Source: Vicia villosa (Eukaryota > Streptophyta > Magnoliopsida > Fabales > Fabaceae). From it: a DNA stretch of 64,000 bases. The position numbers were made by a program, and so were the translations under genes. The notes under the pieces were generated by a model. The model worked only from the letters and a program-made list of their open reading frames with translations. It had not been told where the DNA came from and searched no databases. Shown in pieces: positions 1 through 11,633 of this stretch (its first letter is position 1; every line of letters starts with the position of its first letter). The stretch spans positions 72,264,144-72,328,143 of the forward strand of contig NC_081181.1 of NCBI RefSeq assembly GCF_029867415.1. Direction: 5' to 3'.

Positions 1-3000
1 TAAGGGGGTAGGTTATACAAAGGGAAGGTATTAGCACCCTTTGTATCCATGGTTATCCATGGGCTCTTATTTGCTTAGCTCACTTGTTTTGAATCATTTG
101 TCTTGCCTTGAAATGCTTGTATGTGGTCTTAAAATTCATTTTGTAATTGACTTTATAATGATCCTTGTGCGGATGTATACAAAGTGTTTTACCCTTCGAA
201 GGATGTTTTGAAAAAAAGAACGTTAACTTCGTAATGATCCTTGTTTGGATGTATACCAAGTATTGTCTTTTTTTGAAAGTTTTGTTTTGAAAAACAATGA
301 TATATGAGACATTTGTTTGTTTTGATTTGAGCAAGCAATTAGGAGGTCTACCCTAAGTTTATAAGGTCCTTTCCTATTTCCTTTAAAAAATTCTCCTTTT
401 ACCGGATGTAAACAAAAGTTCGATTTTGCATTTAAAACAGTAGAATTTGATTTTTGAAAAGAGTAACAGAGGGATTACCCTAAGAGGTGCAAGTGTGATT
501 GTGTTTTGATTCAGATATTTTTGTCTTTGAAGTTAGTGATCTAACGCTTCAGTTTTTATCTTTGACATACACGCAGTTTTATATGTACTGGAATTAAAAT
601 GCGGGAATGTAAAATGCGGAAAGTAAATCTACGCTATTACATCGATTGTGCGAGAAATGTAAACTACGCTATTTACATGAATTTGACAACCTATACACTT
701 TATCTAGGAATTTAAATTGCAATAAGATAAAAGAAATATTTTTGGTTTTTTGGATGGTTGATTTTAATTAGAATTAATGCATAATTAATTTAATTAAAAT
801 GAGAAAAAGGTAGAAATAAAATTTAAACCTAAAAATTAAGTTTAAAATATGTTCATATTGCTTGTTAATTAATTTTAAAATAAAAACTAATTTTTTTGAT
901 TTTTTGAAGTTGTTTTGAAAATTAATAAGTTAAATAACATATAATTATACAAATAATTATACACATAATTAAAACTTAAAGAGAAAAATATTTCAAATAT
1001 GTACAAAATTAGTCTATAATATATAAACTAAATTTAATAAAAAAGAACAATTTTTTCTGATTTTTTTGATTGGTTGAAATAATTAAAAAGTAAATATATA
1101 AATATATACTAATTAATTAAACAAAATATTTTAGTTATAAAGGAAAATAAAATATTTTTATATCAAAAAATAATATATTATTTTATAAACCTAAAAATAT
1201 TTTTTGTGTATTTTTTGGATTTTTAAAACTATTTTAAAATAGTTTTGCCAAGAAAATTATATAAAATGAAAAATAAAAACAATTGATCAGGTGTGGTTGG
1301 CTAGTAAGACTATAGCATGGACTAGCGCATCATATGCATTGGATGGATAACTGGCATGATCTGATGGTTCAGATTTTGAGGAGCATGATGTGTACAGAAC
1401 CTGCAAAGCACTGAATCAAAAGTTATTTAAAAAACACGCGCGCGCCCTCCAACCAATGGGAAGGAGCCACGCATCATCTTCTTCCTCAGGAAGCACTTTT
1501 ACACCGTTCATTTGCAGGTGGTGTAAAAAGCTCCAATCTATTACACCTGCAAAATAACGAATACAAGCAAAACGTAAAAGAAATTTGGCGCGATGCCATG
1601 GTTCAATTCGTCTGGTTCATACGAATTCAATGAGACCTCTTTGAACCTGTAATTTTGCCTAATTCGAGAAGCCCTAATTTTGAGATCAAGAACCCTAAAA
1701 TGGTGGTTTCGTGTACAAGCACTCAAATCTCAATTAAACTTCCAGAAATGATCAGAACAATAAACCAAACTCAAATATATGTCTACATCTTGTTAAACAT
1801 GCATGTATGGTTGAATTCGTGTTAGTTTTGGTTTGAACAAACCGTGAGCTCTAGTAGATGATTCTGAGTGTTTCAAGGCTTGCAATTGATATGGATAGAT
1901 TCAGTGATGTTCAAGGATCGTGTTTGAGTGTTTAGTTTGGATTGAAACTAACTGAAACTTAAAATTCGAATTTTAAATTTCTTACAAAATTTCAAGTGTG
2001 TTACAAGTGTAGATTTTGTTCTGAACTTGTGTTTTTTGATTAATGAAGTATTCTACTTCATTTATAGGCCATAGAAGTACTTAAAAACTATGCTAAGAAG
2101 CTTTGATGGCTTTGTTGAATTCTTGACTTTTTTAATAATATGTAGCTTTGAATTCAAGCAACCATGGCTCAATTTTCTTCAACCTTCTGCTGTACCATCT
2201 CTTTGGGGCAGAGCTTTGAATGATTCTTGATGACTCATGCCTAAGATCAAAGCTACATAACATTGTCTTGCACCATTTCTTTTTCAATTTAATTTTAAAT
2301 GTAAAATTAAACCAAAATAAAGAAATAAAATGTTATGGGCCTTAGGTTGGTCGTGGGAGGCCCTTAACATTATTGGGAACATGTTTGGATCATGTCAACT
2401 TAGCCCCTTTTGGAAAAAAAACACTTTTGATCAATGTTGTTTTCATGCATTTTCCCAAAATATAGCCAACTTCAACAAGGCATAAATCCCTCAATTTTTA
2501 TCATATGAAGGAGTTCTTGTACTTTTTAGAAACCTCAAGATGTCCTCTACAAGCCACTTTGGAAACTTTTTTTCATTTGGAGAAGTTATCTTGATGTTAT
2601 GGCCTTTGACAAAAAACCACTTTTTGTTGACTTTGAAAATGACCTGTAATGTCTAAGCTCATATTTTTCAAATGGTGAATCCAATGACCATGGGACCAAT
2701 TGAATTTGAAAGATAATTGAATTTCCTTCAAAATAAGCTTTGGTTGGAATTTTTTGAATGAACAATGAGAGAGTTATGGTCAGTCAAAGTTCAATTGACT
2801 TTTTAGGAGAAAACCCTAATTTTGAAACTTAGGGTTTTGTTGATTTTTGATCTTTCCTTGATGAATTATGATCAACCAATGATCAAATGATGAATCTTTT
2901 GACAAAATATGGATGTTGACAAAAAATTTCATTTTTGACTGTCTGTTGACTTTTAGGTCAAACTGGTCGTCTGTTGACTGTTTGAGCTGCTGACTGTGCG

Positions 3001-4502
3001 TCTGAGCGAATTGAAGTTTGAAAATTTGTATGGTGGTACTTTGAGATATATGGAGATCCATGAAATCCATTTGAAGTCTCAAAAAACTTGTTCTCCTGAA
3101 AAAAAACAAAAACCCTAGTTAGGGACTGTTCGTGTAGGAGACAGTTAAGCGTACCTGATTTTTGTGTAGTGCTGAGTTTCTGTTGATCATGTGATGTTCA
3201 GAAGACTTCTAGAACAAAAATCTTGGAATTTTGCAATGCAAAAGATTGATTTGATTGATGGTACAAAACACGGAGAATTGCACTGTCAGCGGGTTTGACT
3301 GTCAACTGACTGTTCAGGCATTAACGTAGCAGTTAAAGTGAAAATTCAACAGTTAAAGTTAATTTAATTTTTTTCTTTTTGTTTTTTTGTTGTGTTGATG
3401 GTGAAAATTTATTTACATGAGTTGTTAGAAAAACACAAACATAATAAATAAACTATACGCGAACGAAATTACCGATAATAACCTTGAAAAATATTTAATG
3501 CACAGTGAAATAAATATTTAACTGGCAGAAAACACACAAAATATTATCTGGATAATTAAACTATAGTACGACAAATAATACGACATTTAATACTGACAGT
3601 ACAAATATTACATAATATAATGAACAGTACGACAAATAAACGGTACATTATTTGAAAACAAAAGATACGACAAACTTTAAAAATGACGATTAAAAATCCA
3701 AGCTATAAACAACAGCATATAGATAATAGGAAGTGTAAACATCGCAGGTCCGCATTTCTCAGGACTATGCAGACAGAAGAAAGACATGATCACAGTAGAA
3801 ACAGTGATGACTATAAGAAACAGTGTATCCACCCACTTTGCCTTTTTTGCCGGAGAAGAAGAGAAAATAAGAGGTAGAAATTTGAGGGATGAGTTGAAAT
3901 TTGATGTGAGAATTTATGAAAAAAAATGAGAGGTATTTATAGAGTGAAAAGAAGGATAGAGACGTTGGGGAATGAAGTGATTCCGTACAAAAAGGAAAAT
4001 TTGAGTGGTAGTAGGATTTGAAAGAAAGTGTATGGTAGGGTTTGAAAAAGAGAGATGTGTAGAATAAAGTTAGGATTTGATTTTGAAAGAAAGAGATTTG
4101 AAAAGAAAGGAAAAGATTTTGAAAATAATAGAATATAATACAAAAATTAGTGGGAAACAAAAAACTAATAATAATTTACTTGTTACCAGTACAGTCTGAA
4201 TCCCCGGACTCTGCGCCTGCAAAAATTTAATTCTGTACCAATTGCGTCAGTGCTATTTATCTGCAAATAAATCTCAAATAAACAGCGTGTGTGAAATGGT
4301 AAACAGTAATTGGCGTTTGCGTAAGAATAAATTCAACAGCGAACCAAAATACCGTATAAGAAAAAATTCTAAAAATCGAGTATTCATGAAATCAGGATAT
4401 TAATGAAATAAAATCCAAGATTATATGAAACTCCCAATTTTTAGACAGAAGTCTGTTGCCTTCTTTCTGAAAAAAGATGCGGGCAAATTTTGGGGTATAA
4501 CA
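1..4502 (-). mobile_element. Ogre-like Ty3/gypsy LTR, left part outside window
   Basis: The right edge reads ...GGGGTATAACA, so on the minus strand the repeat starts TGTTATACCCCAAAATTTGC. This nearly matches the TGTCATACCCC terminus of the two Ogre-like LTRs further right. Bases 1-80 hold the 'aaagggaaggt...caccctttg...ccatggtt.tccatgggctctta' block that recurs at about 49790-49840 and, inverted, at about 63250-63295. Bases 1840-1910 also resemble 52190-52260. Because unrelated DNA follows at 4503, this is the upstream (5') LTR of a minus-strand element whose body lies left of the window, or a solo LTR. Several-kilobase LTRs are typical of legume Ogre elements. No coding frame of interest was seen. 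The candidate TSD is atggt (4503-4507), but its partner is not visible. Confidence 0.75.
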
Positions 4503-5130
4503 ATGGTGCATCACCAAGCATTTTAATCAAGATAAAAGATCAAGAAAAGAAAACCATCAAAGCATATTCAATTTTAATAAACAAAAGAAATTCAGTAGCA
4601 AAATAAATTAAATGCCAAAATAAAATAAACTAAGGGAAAAGAAAATCAAGACTTGAAAATAATTAGGTTTTCTTTTAGGAAATTGAAAGTAATGAAAATA
4701 AAAAAAAAATTAAATGCAAAGAAATTAAGAAAAAAATATTAGAAAATGGAAGGAAAAATGGAACAAAATATTAAAAAGGGTTCCGTGGGTGTTGAACCCA
4801 TGACGCAAAGGATAACAAACACACATCAAACCACTATGCCACCACCAACCAGTCATACAATAAACGCAACTAAACATAAAAAAGGAAAACAAGATGCGCC
4901 AACTAGTCAAAAGTTGTCAACGCATAAATTTGAATATGGCACTAAAGGGGAGCTTCATCCTTTACCTTTAGATCAGGCCACCACCCACCACTGTACACGG
5001 TAGTTTTTGCACCACAAATAGAAAATGAGCATACCATTCCCACTCAAAATCACTTGTTGAATCCAAAAATGACATTAGTTTCATCTAAAAAGGCTCTAAC
5101 TCATGTAATCAAATGAAGATCAGAGAACCC
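4503..5130. other. anonymous A-rich DNA between LTR and LINE
   Basis: A-rich sequence with no convincing ORF. The only structure I recognise is the minus-strand tRNA-like stretch at about 4785-4845. The junction with the LINE is not sharply defined. Confidence 0.4.
4785..4845 (-). other. tRNA-like A-box/B-box pair (SINE-like remnant)
   Basis: On the minus strand, TGGCATAGTGG (4831-4841) fits the Pol III A box and GGTTCAACACC (4788-4798) fits the B box. Their starts are 43 nt apart, close to tRNA spacing. The flanks do not form a good acceptor stem, so a functional tRNA is unlikely; a SINE head or tRNA-derived relic fits better. Part of it ('TTATCCTT' before the B box) resembles a B-box-bearing stretch inside the Ogre-like LTRs near 51680 and 60565. 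Confidence 0.4.
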
Positions 5131-5149
5131 CTAAAAATCAAAACAACTC

Positions 5150-7756
5150 CACGCAACGGTTAGGAATAGAAGTAGGAAAAACAACATTGTTGCTCTGCAA
5201 ACAGATCAAGGAAATCTGGAGGAGGTGGGGGATGTGAGGAGAGAGGTAAAGGATTATTTTGAAAACAGATTTAGGAATAGTGGAAGACCAAGGCCAAGGT
5301 TATCAGGAATTGAATTCAATCAACTCTCTGTGGAGGATAGGAGGGATTTGGAGGAGGAATTCTCAAAAGAAGAAATTAGAGAGGTGGTGTTTAGCTGTGA
5401 TGGTGACAGAAGCCCAGGGCCAGACGGTTATAATATAGGTTTCATTTAAAAGGTGCTGGGGGACTATGGGAGACAATATTACTCATTGTGTTCAAGATTT
5501 CCACCATAAAGCATCACTGCCTCGAGCTTTCACGGCCGCTTTCATTGCTTTGATACCGAAAGTTGAACAACCTCAGGGCCTTAAAGATTTCAGACCAATA
5601 TGTCTAATAGGCTGCATATATAAGATCATCTCCAAATTGTTAGTTGCTAGACTAAGGAGGGTAATTGGAAAGCTTGTATCCAAAACGCAAATAGCTTTTG
5701 TGCCGGGGAGGCAGATCTTAGATGGAGTACTACTAACAAATGAAATCATAGATTTTGCTCAGAGAAATAATAGACCTTGCATGCTGTTCAAAGTGGATTT
5801 TGCGCAGGCCTACGACTGTGTGGAATGGGATTTCTTAAGAGAAATGATGAGCAAAATGGGGTTTGGGCACAAATGGCTGCAATGGATGGAGGCCACGGTT
5901 TTCAGTAGTAACTTGTCAATACTAGTGAATGGAAGTCCTACGTCAGAATTTCTCGCAACACGGGGTTTGAGGCAGGGAGATCCATTGTCACCTTTTCTTT
6001 TTACCATTGTGGCTGAAGGTCTGGCAAGCATGGTGAAACAATCTGTTCATATAGGTGGTTTTCGAGGATTCAAGATAAGCGAGGATGTGTCGTATGAGTT
6101 ACTCCAATTCGCAGACGATACCATTCTGGTGGGTGAGGGAAGTTGGAGCAATTCGTGGGCATTGAAAGTTTTATTAAGAGGCTTCGAAATGGTATCTGGA
6201 TTGAGAATCAATATGTGGAAAAGCAAGATGTATGCATTTGGGATTGATCAATATTTTATGCAGGCAGCGAGTCATTTTCTTTCGTGTATAATTGATCAAG
6301 TTCCATTCAAGTTCCTTGGAATAGTGGTGGGAGGTAATCCGAGGAGAACTAATTTCTGGAATCCATTAATATCCATTCTGAAAGCCAGATTCTCGCCTTG
6401 GATTGGGAGGTTATTGTCAATTGGTGGCCGTGTCACTCTTATCAACTCTGTTGTTAACAATCTGCCAGTTTACTATTTATCTTTCTTTAAAATACCAAGC
6501 AAGGTGTTAAAGGAAATTGTAAAGCTTCAGCGAAATTTTTTGTGGCACAATGCTACAGAGAGAAAGGGTGTGGATTGGATTAGTTGGAGAACAATCTGTA
6601 AACCGAAGGATCAAGGTGGCCTAGGGATAAAAGATATTGCGGTTTTCAATAAGGCATTACTTACAAAGTGGCTGTGGAGATTCATAAAGGAGGACAATGC
6701 ATTATGGAAGAACATTTTAGAAGCAAAGTATGGGGCAATGCATGAAAGAATTCTTTTCAAAATTAAGAGGTCACCATTGTCTCGAAAGTCAATTTGGTGG
6801 AGGGACTTGATGCAACTCAGTGAGGAAAGGGAAGATTGTAGCTTTGGTCAGATGGTGCTGATTAAATTAGGAGATGGAGTGAAAACTCCATTCTGGACAG
6901 GGAGGTGGATTGGGCAGAGCCCACTATGCACGATGTTTCCTAACCTTTTTCTTATTGCAGGTAATCCGGTGGTGGAAGTGGCTTCGATGGGTGAGTGGAT
7001 AGATAATGTATGGCACTGGTAGATTGAAACGAATGTTATGGTGGACAACATGGAAGCTCAGAGTGAGAAGGAAGAGTTAGTGAAGATTCTGGAGGGTATA
7101 GAACAAGAAGAATGGCCCAGGATGAGTTTGTGTGGATTTTGGATAGGGTGGAAGATTTTGTGGTGAAAGCTTATTATGCAAAAGTGGTGGCTGAAACGGC
7201 TACGTCAGCTGCAGAGATTGCCTCAAGACAAGCTAATAAGGTGATTTGGAAAGCAAGAATGCCGTCGAAAGTTAAGATCTTCTCTTGGAGATTGCTAAAA
7301 GATAGATTACCAACGAGGCTACAATTGCTTAAAAGAGACATCATCGTGGATAATGAAGAATGTTTGTGTGTTTTCGGATGCCCGATCAAGGAAGATGCAA
7401 AACACTTGTTTCTTCGATGTGACAAATTGAGAAGGGTGTGGGAAAAGATTCAAAGCTGGTTAGAAATCACAGTGACGGGTGGAGATGATTGCCGTAGTAA
7501 CTATATGAATTGGTTTGAAGCTTTACATCAAAAAATTCCCGCGAGGAGGGCTGGAGTGTTTTGGGCAGTTGTATGTTGGTGCATTTGGAAACAAAGGAAT
7601 GATATGGTGTTCAATAATGCAGTAGAAGATGTGGAAGAGATAGTACACAATGTAAAGATGCATTCCCGGTGGTGGATGGCTATTGGAAATAACAAGAGAA
7701 TAGAATGTTCCTTCTATGAGTGGTTTAACTTTCCTATACAATGTATGCAATTGTAA
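5150..7756 (+). pseudogene. LINE ORF2 remnant: reverse transcriptase plus zinc-binding C-terminal domain
   Basis: The frame can be followed in three segments. 5225-5449 encodes the pre-RT region ending at SPGPDGYNIGFI. 5466-7022 encodes the reverse transcriptase: a DFRPICLIGCIYKIISK block, KVDFAQAYDCVEWDF with the first catalytic Asp, GLRQGDPLSPFLF, and FADDT at about 6109-6123 as the catalytic box. 7112-7756 encodes the zf-RVT domain with CxxxxxC...H...C spacing around CLCVFGCPIKEDAKHLFLRC. An extra base near 5446-5449 shifts the frame, a stop lies after WHW at about 7020, and a second shift lies near 7114-7122. The copy is therefore dead. In life such proteins nick and copy LINE RNA into the genome. 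The family call is firm. Confidence 0.9.
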
Positions 7757-7881
7757 GGGTTTTAACTCTACTTTTTATTCTGGGTTTCGATGCTTACAGG
7801 TCTGTTGGTGTTTTTTGGCCATGTTATTTCTCTGGCCTGTGTAATGTATTCATTGTTGGTTTGAGCACCATTGGTGCTTTA

Positions 7882-7883
<2 letters not shown>

Positions 7884-7924
<41 letters not shown>
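7884..7924. repeat. (TA)n microsatellite at the LINE 3' end
   Basis: About 20 TA dinucleotides between the LINE 3' hairpin and its terminal A-run, so the array belongs to the LINE tail. Confidence 0.95.
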
Positions 7925-7926
<2 letters not shown>

Positions 7927-7946
7927 ATTGCTGATCAAAAAAAATT

Positions 7947-8432
7947 TTAAATGCCATACATCATGAATAAATGCACAATACATTAGGGCTTTTATTCCTT
8001 AGGTTCAAATGCACACAACCATATCAATAAAACATATAAATGATGATTAGAAAGTAGAGTTCAAAGTATGAGAAATGTTACCTATCGGAGAGAGTCTAAT
8101 ACCCCTTTGCAGCTACTTTCAAAGATGGAAAATAATGCCCTTAGCTTCCTTGAGTCTCTAGAAGTATGAATATGTGCTTACTTTGCTTTGAAATGCTCTA
8201 AAACTCTCTTCCCAATTCAACTTGCAGAGTGGGAAAATGGAGTTCGGAGAGGGTGAAATGATGAACACATAAGTGTATTAGTGTATACAGAAGTTTGTAT
8301 TTAATGTGTGGATGGTGATTGTGAAGAAAAGTGGAAAGGAAAGGGGAAGGGAAGTGAGTTTCGAATGTTTGGTTTTTTGAAGGAAAGTGAGTTTTTGCAA
8401 TGGTGATTTCTGGATGTTGAAGGAAAGAGCTT
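7947..8432. other. anonymous DNA between LINE and Sirevirus
   Basis: No conserved coding frame, tRNA or repeat terminus was recognised. The sequence continues past the Sirevirus at 18706 ('agctcttataaaggc'), so it is the pre-insertion target. Confidence 0.4.
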
Positions 8433-8437
8433 GTGTT

Positions 8438-9649
8438 TGAAGGGTAGAAAAACATTTAGAAAGGGGGGGTTTGAATAAGTGTAGTCTTAAAAACTTGAAC
8501 GATAAAAATAAATTGCACAGTTATTTTTATCCTGGTTCGTTGTTAACTAAACTACTCCAGTCCACCCCCACGGAGTGATTTACCTCACCTGAGGATTTAA
8601 TCCACTAATCGCAACAGATTACAATGGTTTTCCACTTAGTCCACGACTAAGTCTTCTAGAGTATCCTGATCACAACCTGATCACTCCAGGAACAAATGCT
8701 TAGACACAAGCTAAGACTTTCTTAGAGTATCCTGACCACCACGTGATCACTCTAAATACAACTACTTAGACACAAGCTAAGACTTCCTAGAGTATCCTGA
8801 TCAACACTTGATCACTCTAGTTCCTTACAACTTAATGTAATCAAATAAGAGTTTTACAATGCTTCTTTAAAAGCTATAATCACAACAGTGATATTTCTCT
8901 TAACGTTTAAGCTTAATCTCACTAATATATTACAACAGCAATGTAGTGAGCTTTGATGAAGATGAAGTTTCTGAGCTTTGAGTTTGAGCAGCGTTTCAGC
9001 AAGTTTTTCAGAATAATTTCGTTCAGAATTGGTAACCTTGCTTCTCATCAGAACTTCATATTTATAGGCGTTTGAGAAGATGACCGTTGAGCGCATTTAA
9101 TGCTTTGCGTATTCCGTACAGCTTTGCATTTAATGTTTCACGCTTTTGTCAACTACCTCGAGCCTTGTTCACGCTGTGTCTACTGACGTTGCCTTTAATA
9201 GCTTCCAACGTTCCTTTTGTCAGTCAGCGTAGCCTGCCACCTGTACTTTCTTCTGATCTGATGTTTGAATAAAATATTTGAATATCATCAGAGTCAAACA
9301 GCTTGGTGCATAGCATCTTCTTGTCTTCTGACCTTGAAGTGCTTCTGAGCGTGATACCATGAGAACTTCAGTGCTTCTGCTTCTGACCTCAAGTTCTTCT
9401 GATGCTTTCATAGACCCATGTTCTGATTCTGCCTTGACCATCTTCTGATGTCTTGCCAGACCATGTTCTGATGTTGCATGCTGAACCTTCTGAGACAAAG
9501 CTTCTGAGCGCTGATTTGTGCATACTCTTTATATATTTCCTGAAATGGAAATTGCAATGTATTAGAGTACCACATTATCTCACACAAAATTCATATCCTT
9601 GTTATCATCAAAACTAAGAATATTGATCAGAACAAATCTTGTTCTAACA
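8438..9649 (-). repeat. 3' LTR of the Sirevirus
   Basis: On the plus strand it runs from tgaagggtag to gttctaaca. It matches 17489-18700 over its whole length with about ten substitutions seen by eye. It contains three 65-bp repeats around 8640-8825. Confidence 0.95.
8640..8825. repeat. three 65-bp repeats with CCTGATCA...TGATCAC palindromes in the LTR
   Basis: Units beginning AGAGTATCCTG at 8659, 8724 and 8789 are exactly 65 bp apart. Each carries an imperfect palindrome built on TGATCA. The same array is in the other LTR at 17708, 17773 and 17838. Confidence 0.9.
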
Positions 9650-9815
9650 ATCTCCCCCTTTTTGATGATGACAAAAACATATATAAATGATATGAATTTG
9701 CGATCAGAAAGAGCAGACGGCTAAAGACAAATTACACAGCTATAGCATAAGCATGTGAATATGTCTCCCCCTGAGATTAACAATCTCCCCCTGAGATGAA
9801 TAATCTCCCCCTGAA
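9650..9815 (-). promoter_or_regulatory. polypurine tract and three extra PPT-like copies
   Basis: The functional tract, read on the minus strand as AAAAAGGGGGAGAT, touches the 3' LTR at 9650-9663. Three further CAGGGGGAGA copies lie at about 9763, 9783 and 9803, spaced 20 bp apart. In retrotransposons the polypurine tract primes plus-strand DNA synthesis. Multiple copies are a known Sirevirus trait. Confidence 0.8.
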
Positions 9816-9902
9816 ATAAATACTCGAAGAACTTTAATAATAAAAGACTTCCCTGATTATTTCGGTAGAGACGATCACATAAGCTTCTGTCTTTTGAAAA
9901 TT

Positions 9903-10250
9903 CATAGCTTCTGACTTCTGCTTCCATTGGACAGCTTCAGAACTTGAATTTCTTTAGATTCCTAGAACACTCACAGCTTCTGATTCCTGCTTCCATTTAG
10001 GACAGCTTCAGAACTTGAATTTCTTTGATCTTCAGAACATTCACAGCTTCTGATTCCTGCTTCCATTTAGGACAACTTCAGAACTTGAATTTCTTTGATC
10101 TTCAGAACATTCACAGCTTCTGATTCATGCTTCCATTTAGGACAGCTTCAGAACTTGAGTTTTCTGGATCTTTAGAACATTCACAGCTTCTGATTTCTGC
10201 TTCCCTCGGATAGCTTCAGAGCTTTGAATTTCTTCTTACATCACTTCATG
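9903..10250. repeat. 70-bp tandem repeat in the element's 3' untranslated region
   Basis: About five units of a 70-bp sequence start near 9903, 9972, 10042, 10112 and 10182 (marker 'cacagcttctgatt'). The last and first units are degenerate. It lies between the envelope-like ORF and the 3' LTR and has no coding sense. From 10250 to 10887 I see only further non-coding leader/trailer sequence, with another CCCCCTTTTT tract near 10700. Confidence 0.85.
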
Positions 10251-10887
10251 CTAGATTGTATCAGAACATTGTTGAATGTACCAGAGCATCATCAGAGCAT
10301 CTCTACATCCTGAAATGTTACAGAACAAAACTAAACGACAAAAGTCAGCATGAATGAGTTAGAACATAAAATGTGTATCAGAACACAAAATATGTATCAG
10401 AGCCATATAAGCCACATAGAATATATCAGATCCAATAGACAAAGTATCAGAGCAAATAGACAATGATTTGGATCATATTCTATTATCAGAATTTCTGATC
10501 ATTCTTCCTTCTTGCTTCCGATTCTGAAGCTTCCTAGCACTCAGCTTGCTTCAAGAATCCAAGAGCTTGATTCATTTTGTTGCTTCTTATGTTGATCTTA
10601 AATCTTTGATTCCTGCAACAACACAACTTAAAAACATAGAACTTTGCAAGTTCTGTTAGTAAAGCAACTGATTAAATCAAATCATTTATCACATATTTCT
10701 CCCCCTTTTTGTCATATCATCAAAAACATAAAAGATTCAGATAAAAACAAAAAGAGACACACGGAGGAAAAAGATGATTTCATTGAAGTTCAAACAACAG
10801 GTACAGAAGTACACGAAGAGAAGGAAGACAAGATGCACAAAAACAGATGCAGCAAAAAGCAAAAAAAAAAAAAAACATAGACTCAAT

Positions 10888-11445
10888 CTAAGACGGCCCT
10901 AGCCTTGACAGGATCTTGGCCAGCATCTCTTGAACCCCATTGTTGTACTCATTCTGCTTCTCTATGAAAGCTCTAAACTCATCCTGGTTCTTCTGAAGAA
11001 CTTCCAGAGTTCTTGCAAGACGGGAAGGTTCATCAGAAGAAGCTTCACCGCTTCTAACCACAGGGATGGCATTCTGATCTGTAGCTTCCATAGATAGATC
11101 ATTTGCAGGGATTTGCTCAACAGGAACTGATTCAGCAACATGATCTTCTACATCTACTTCTTGCATAGAAGCATCTCCATATTCTGCAGCTGGAATCTCA
11201 GAATCTCCATTCTCAAGTGCCTGAAGAATGGCAGCAAGATTCCTGGGAGCAGAAGGACCTTCAACTTCTGGTGGGTTAACAACTTCTGGAATGACCAAGC
11301 TTGGGTCTTTCTCAGAAGGGTTTTCCCTCAGAAAGTCAAAGAGGGTCTTGAAATCCCCGAGCAGAACTGGATATTGAGGTATCCATACCACAATTTCCCT
11401 GCAAGGATTAGCTTCCATTGCAGCAGCAAGTCTTGCTAGTTCCAA
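10888..11445 (-). pseudogene. C-terminal piece of the Sirevirus envelope-like protein
   Basis: A 185-codon acidic frame (MELARLAAAMEANPCREIVV...LAKILSRLGPS) lies just downstream of the main envelope-like ORF, separated by about 190 bp that contains stops in every frame. It ends with a possible short coiled coil (LEVLQKNQDEFRAFIEKQNE). I read it as the broken-off tail of the preceding ORF rather than a separate gene. No catalytic motif is visible. Confidence 0.5.
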
Positions 11446-11633
11446 TTCATCCAGAAAGGGCTTCTCTTCTAAAAGATGTCTTCCTCTGAGACGAACAAAC
11501 TAGAAGTCTTCATAGCTTCTCAGAATTCCACGAGGCCGTGGGGCAGCTTCTATACAGGTTTCCTGAAGTTCTAAAAACAGAGCATCTGATTCGCTGCGTA
11601 AGATCCTCCAGAAGTTCCGCGTAGCAACATCAT

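Larger units (their letters stand above)
5130..7946 (+). mobile_element. L1-type LINE retrotransposon, 5'-truncated
   Basis: The element starts within the reverse-transcriptase ORF: the endonuclease half and ORF1 are absent, as expected of incomplete target-primed reverse transcription. It ends with a short untranslated tail containing a hairpin (AGCACCATTGGTGCT, near 7866-7880), a TA array and an A-run (about 7939-7946). No target-site duplication could be identified, so the left edge is approximate. Confidence 0.85.

Noticed and set aside
3683..4160. Overlapping frames of 131, 68 and 64 codons in the left LTR
   Set aside because: Low-complexity, no family resemblance, and inside an LTR.
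4746..5003. 85-codon frame upstream of the LINE as possible LINE ORF1
   Set aside because: Covers the tRNA-like stretch, has no Gag-like or zinc-knuckle motif, and is not conserved with LINE proteins.
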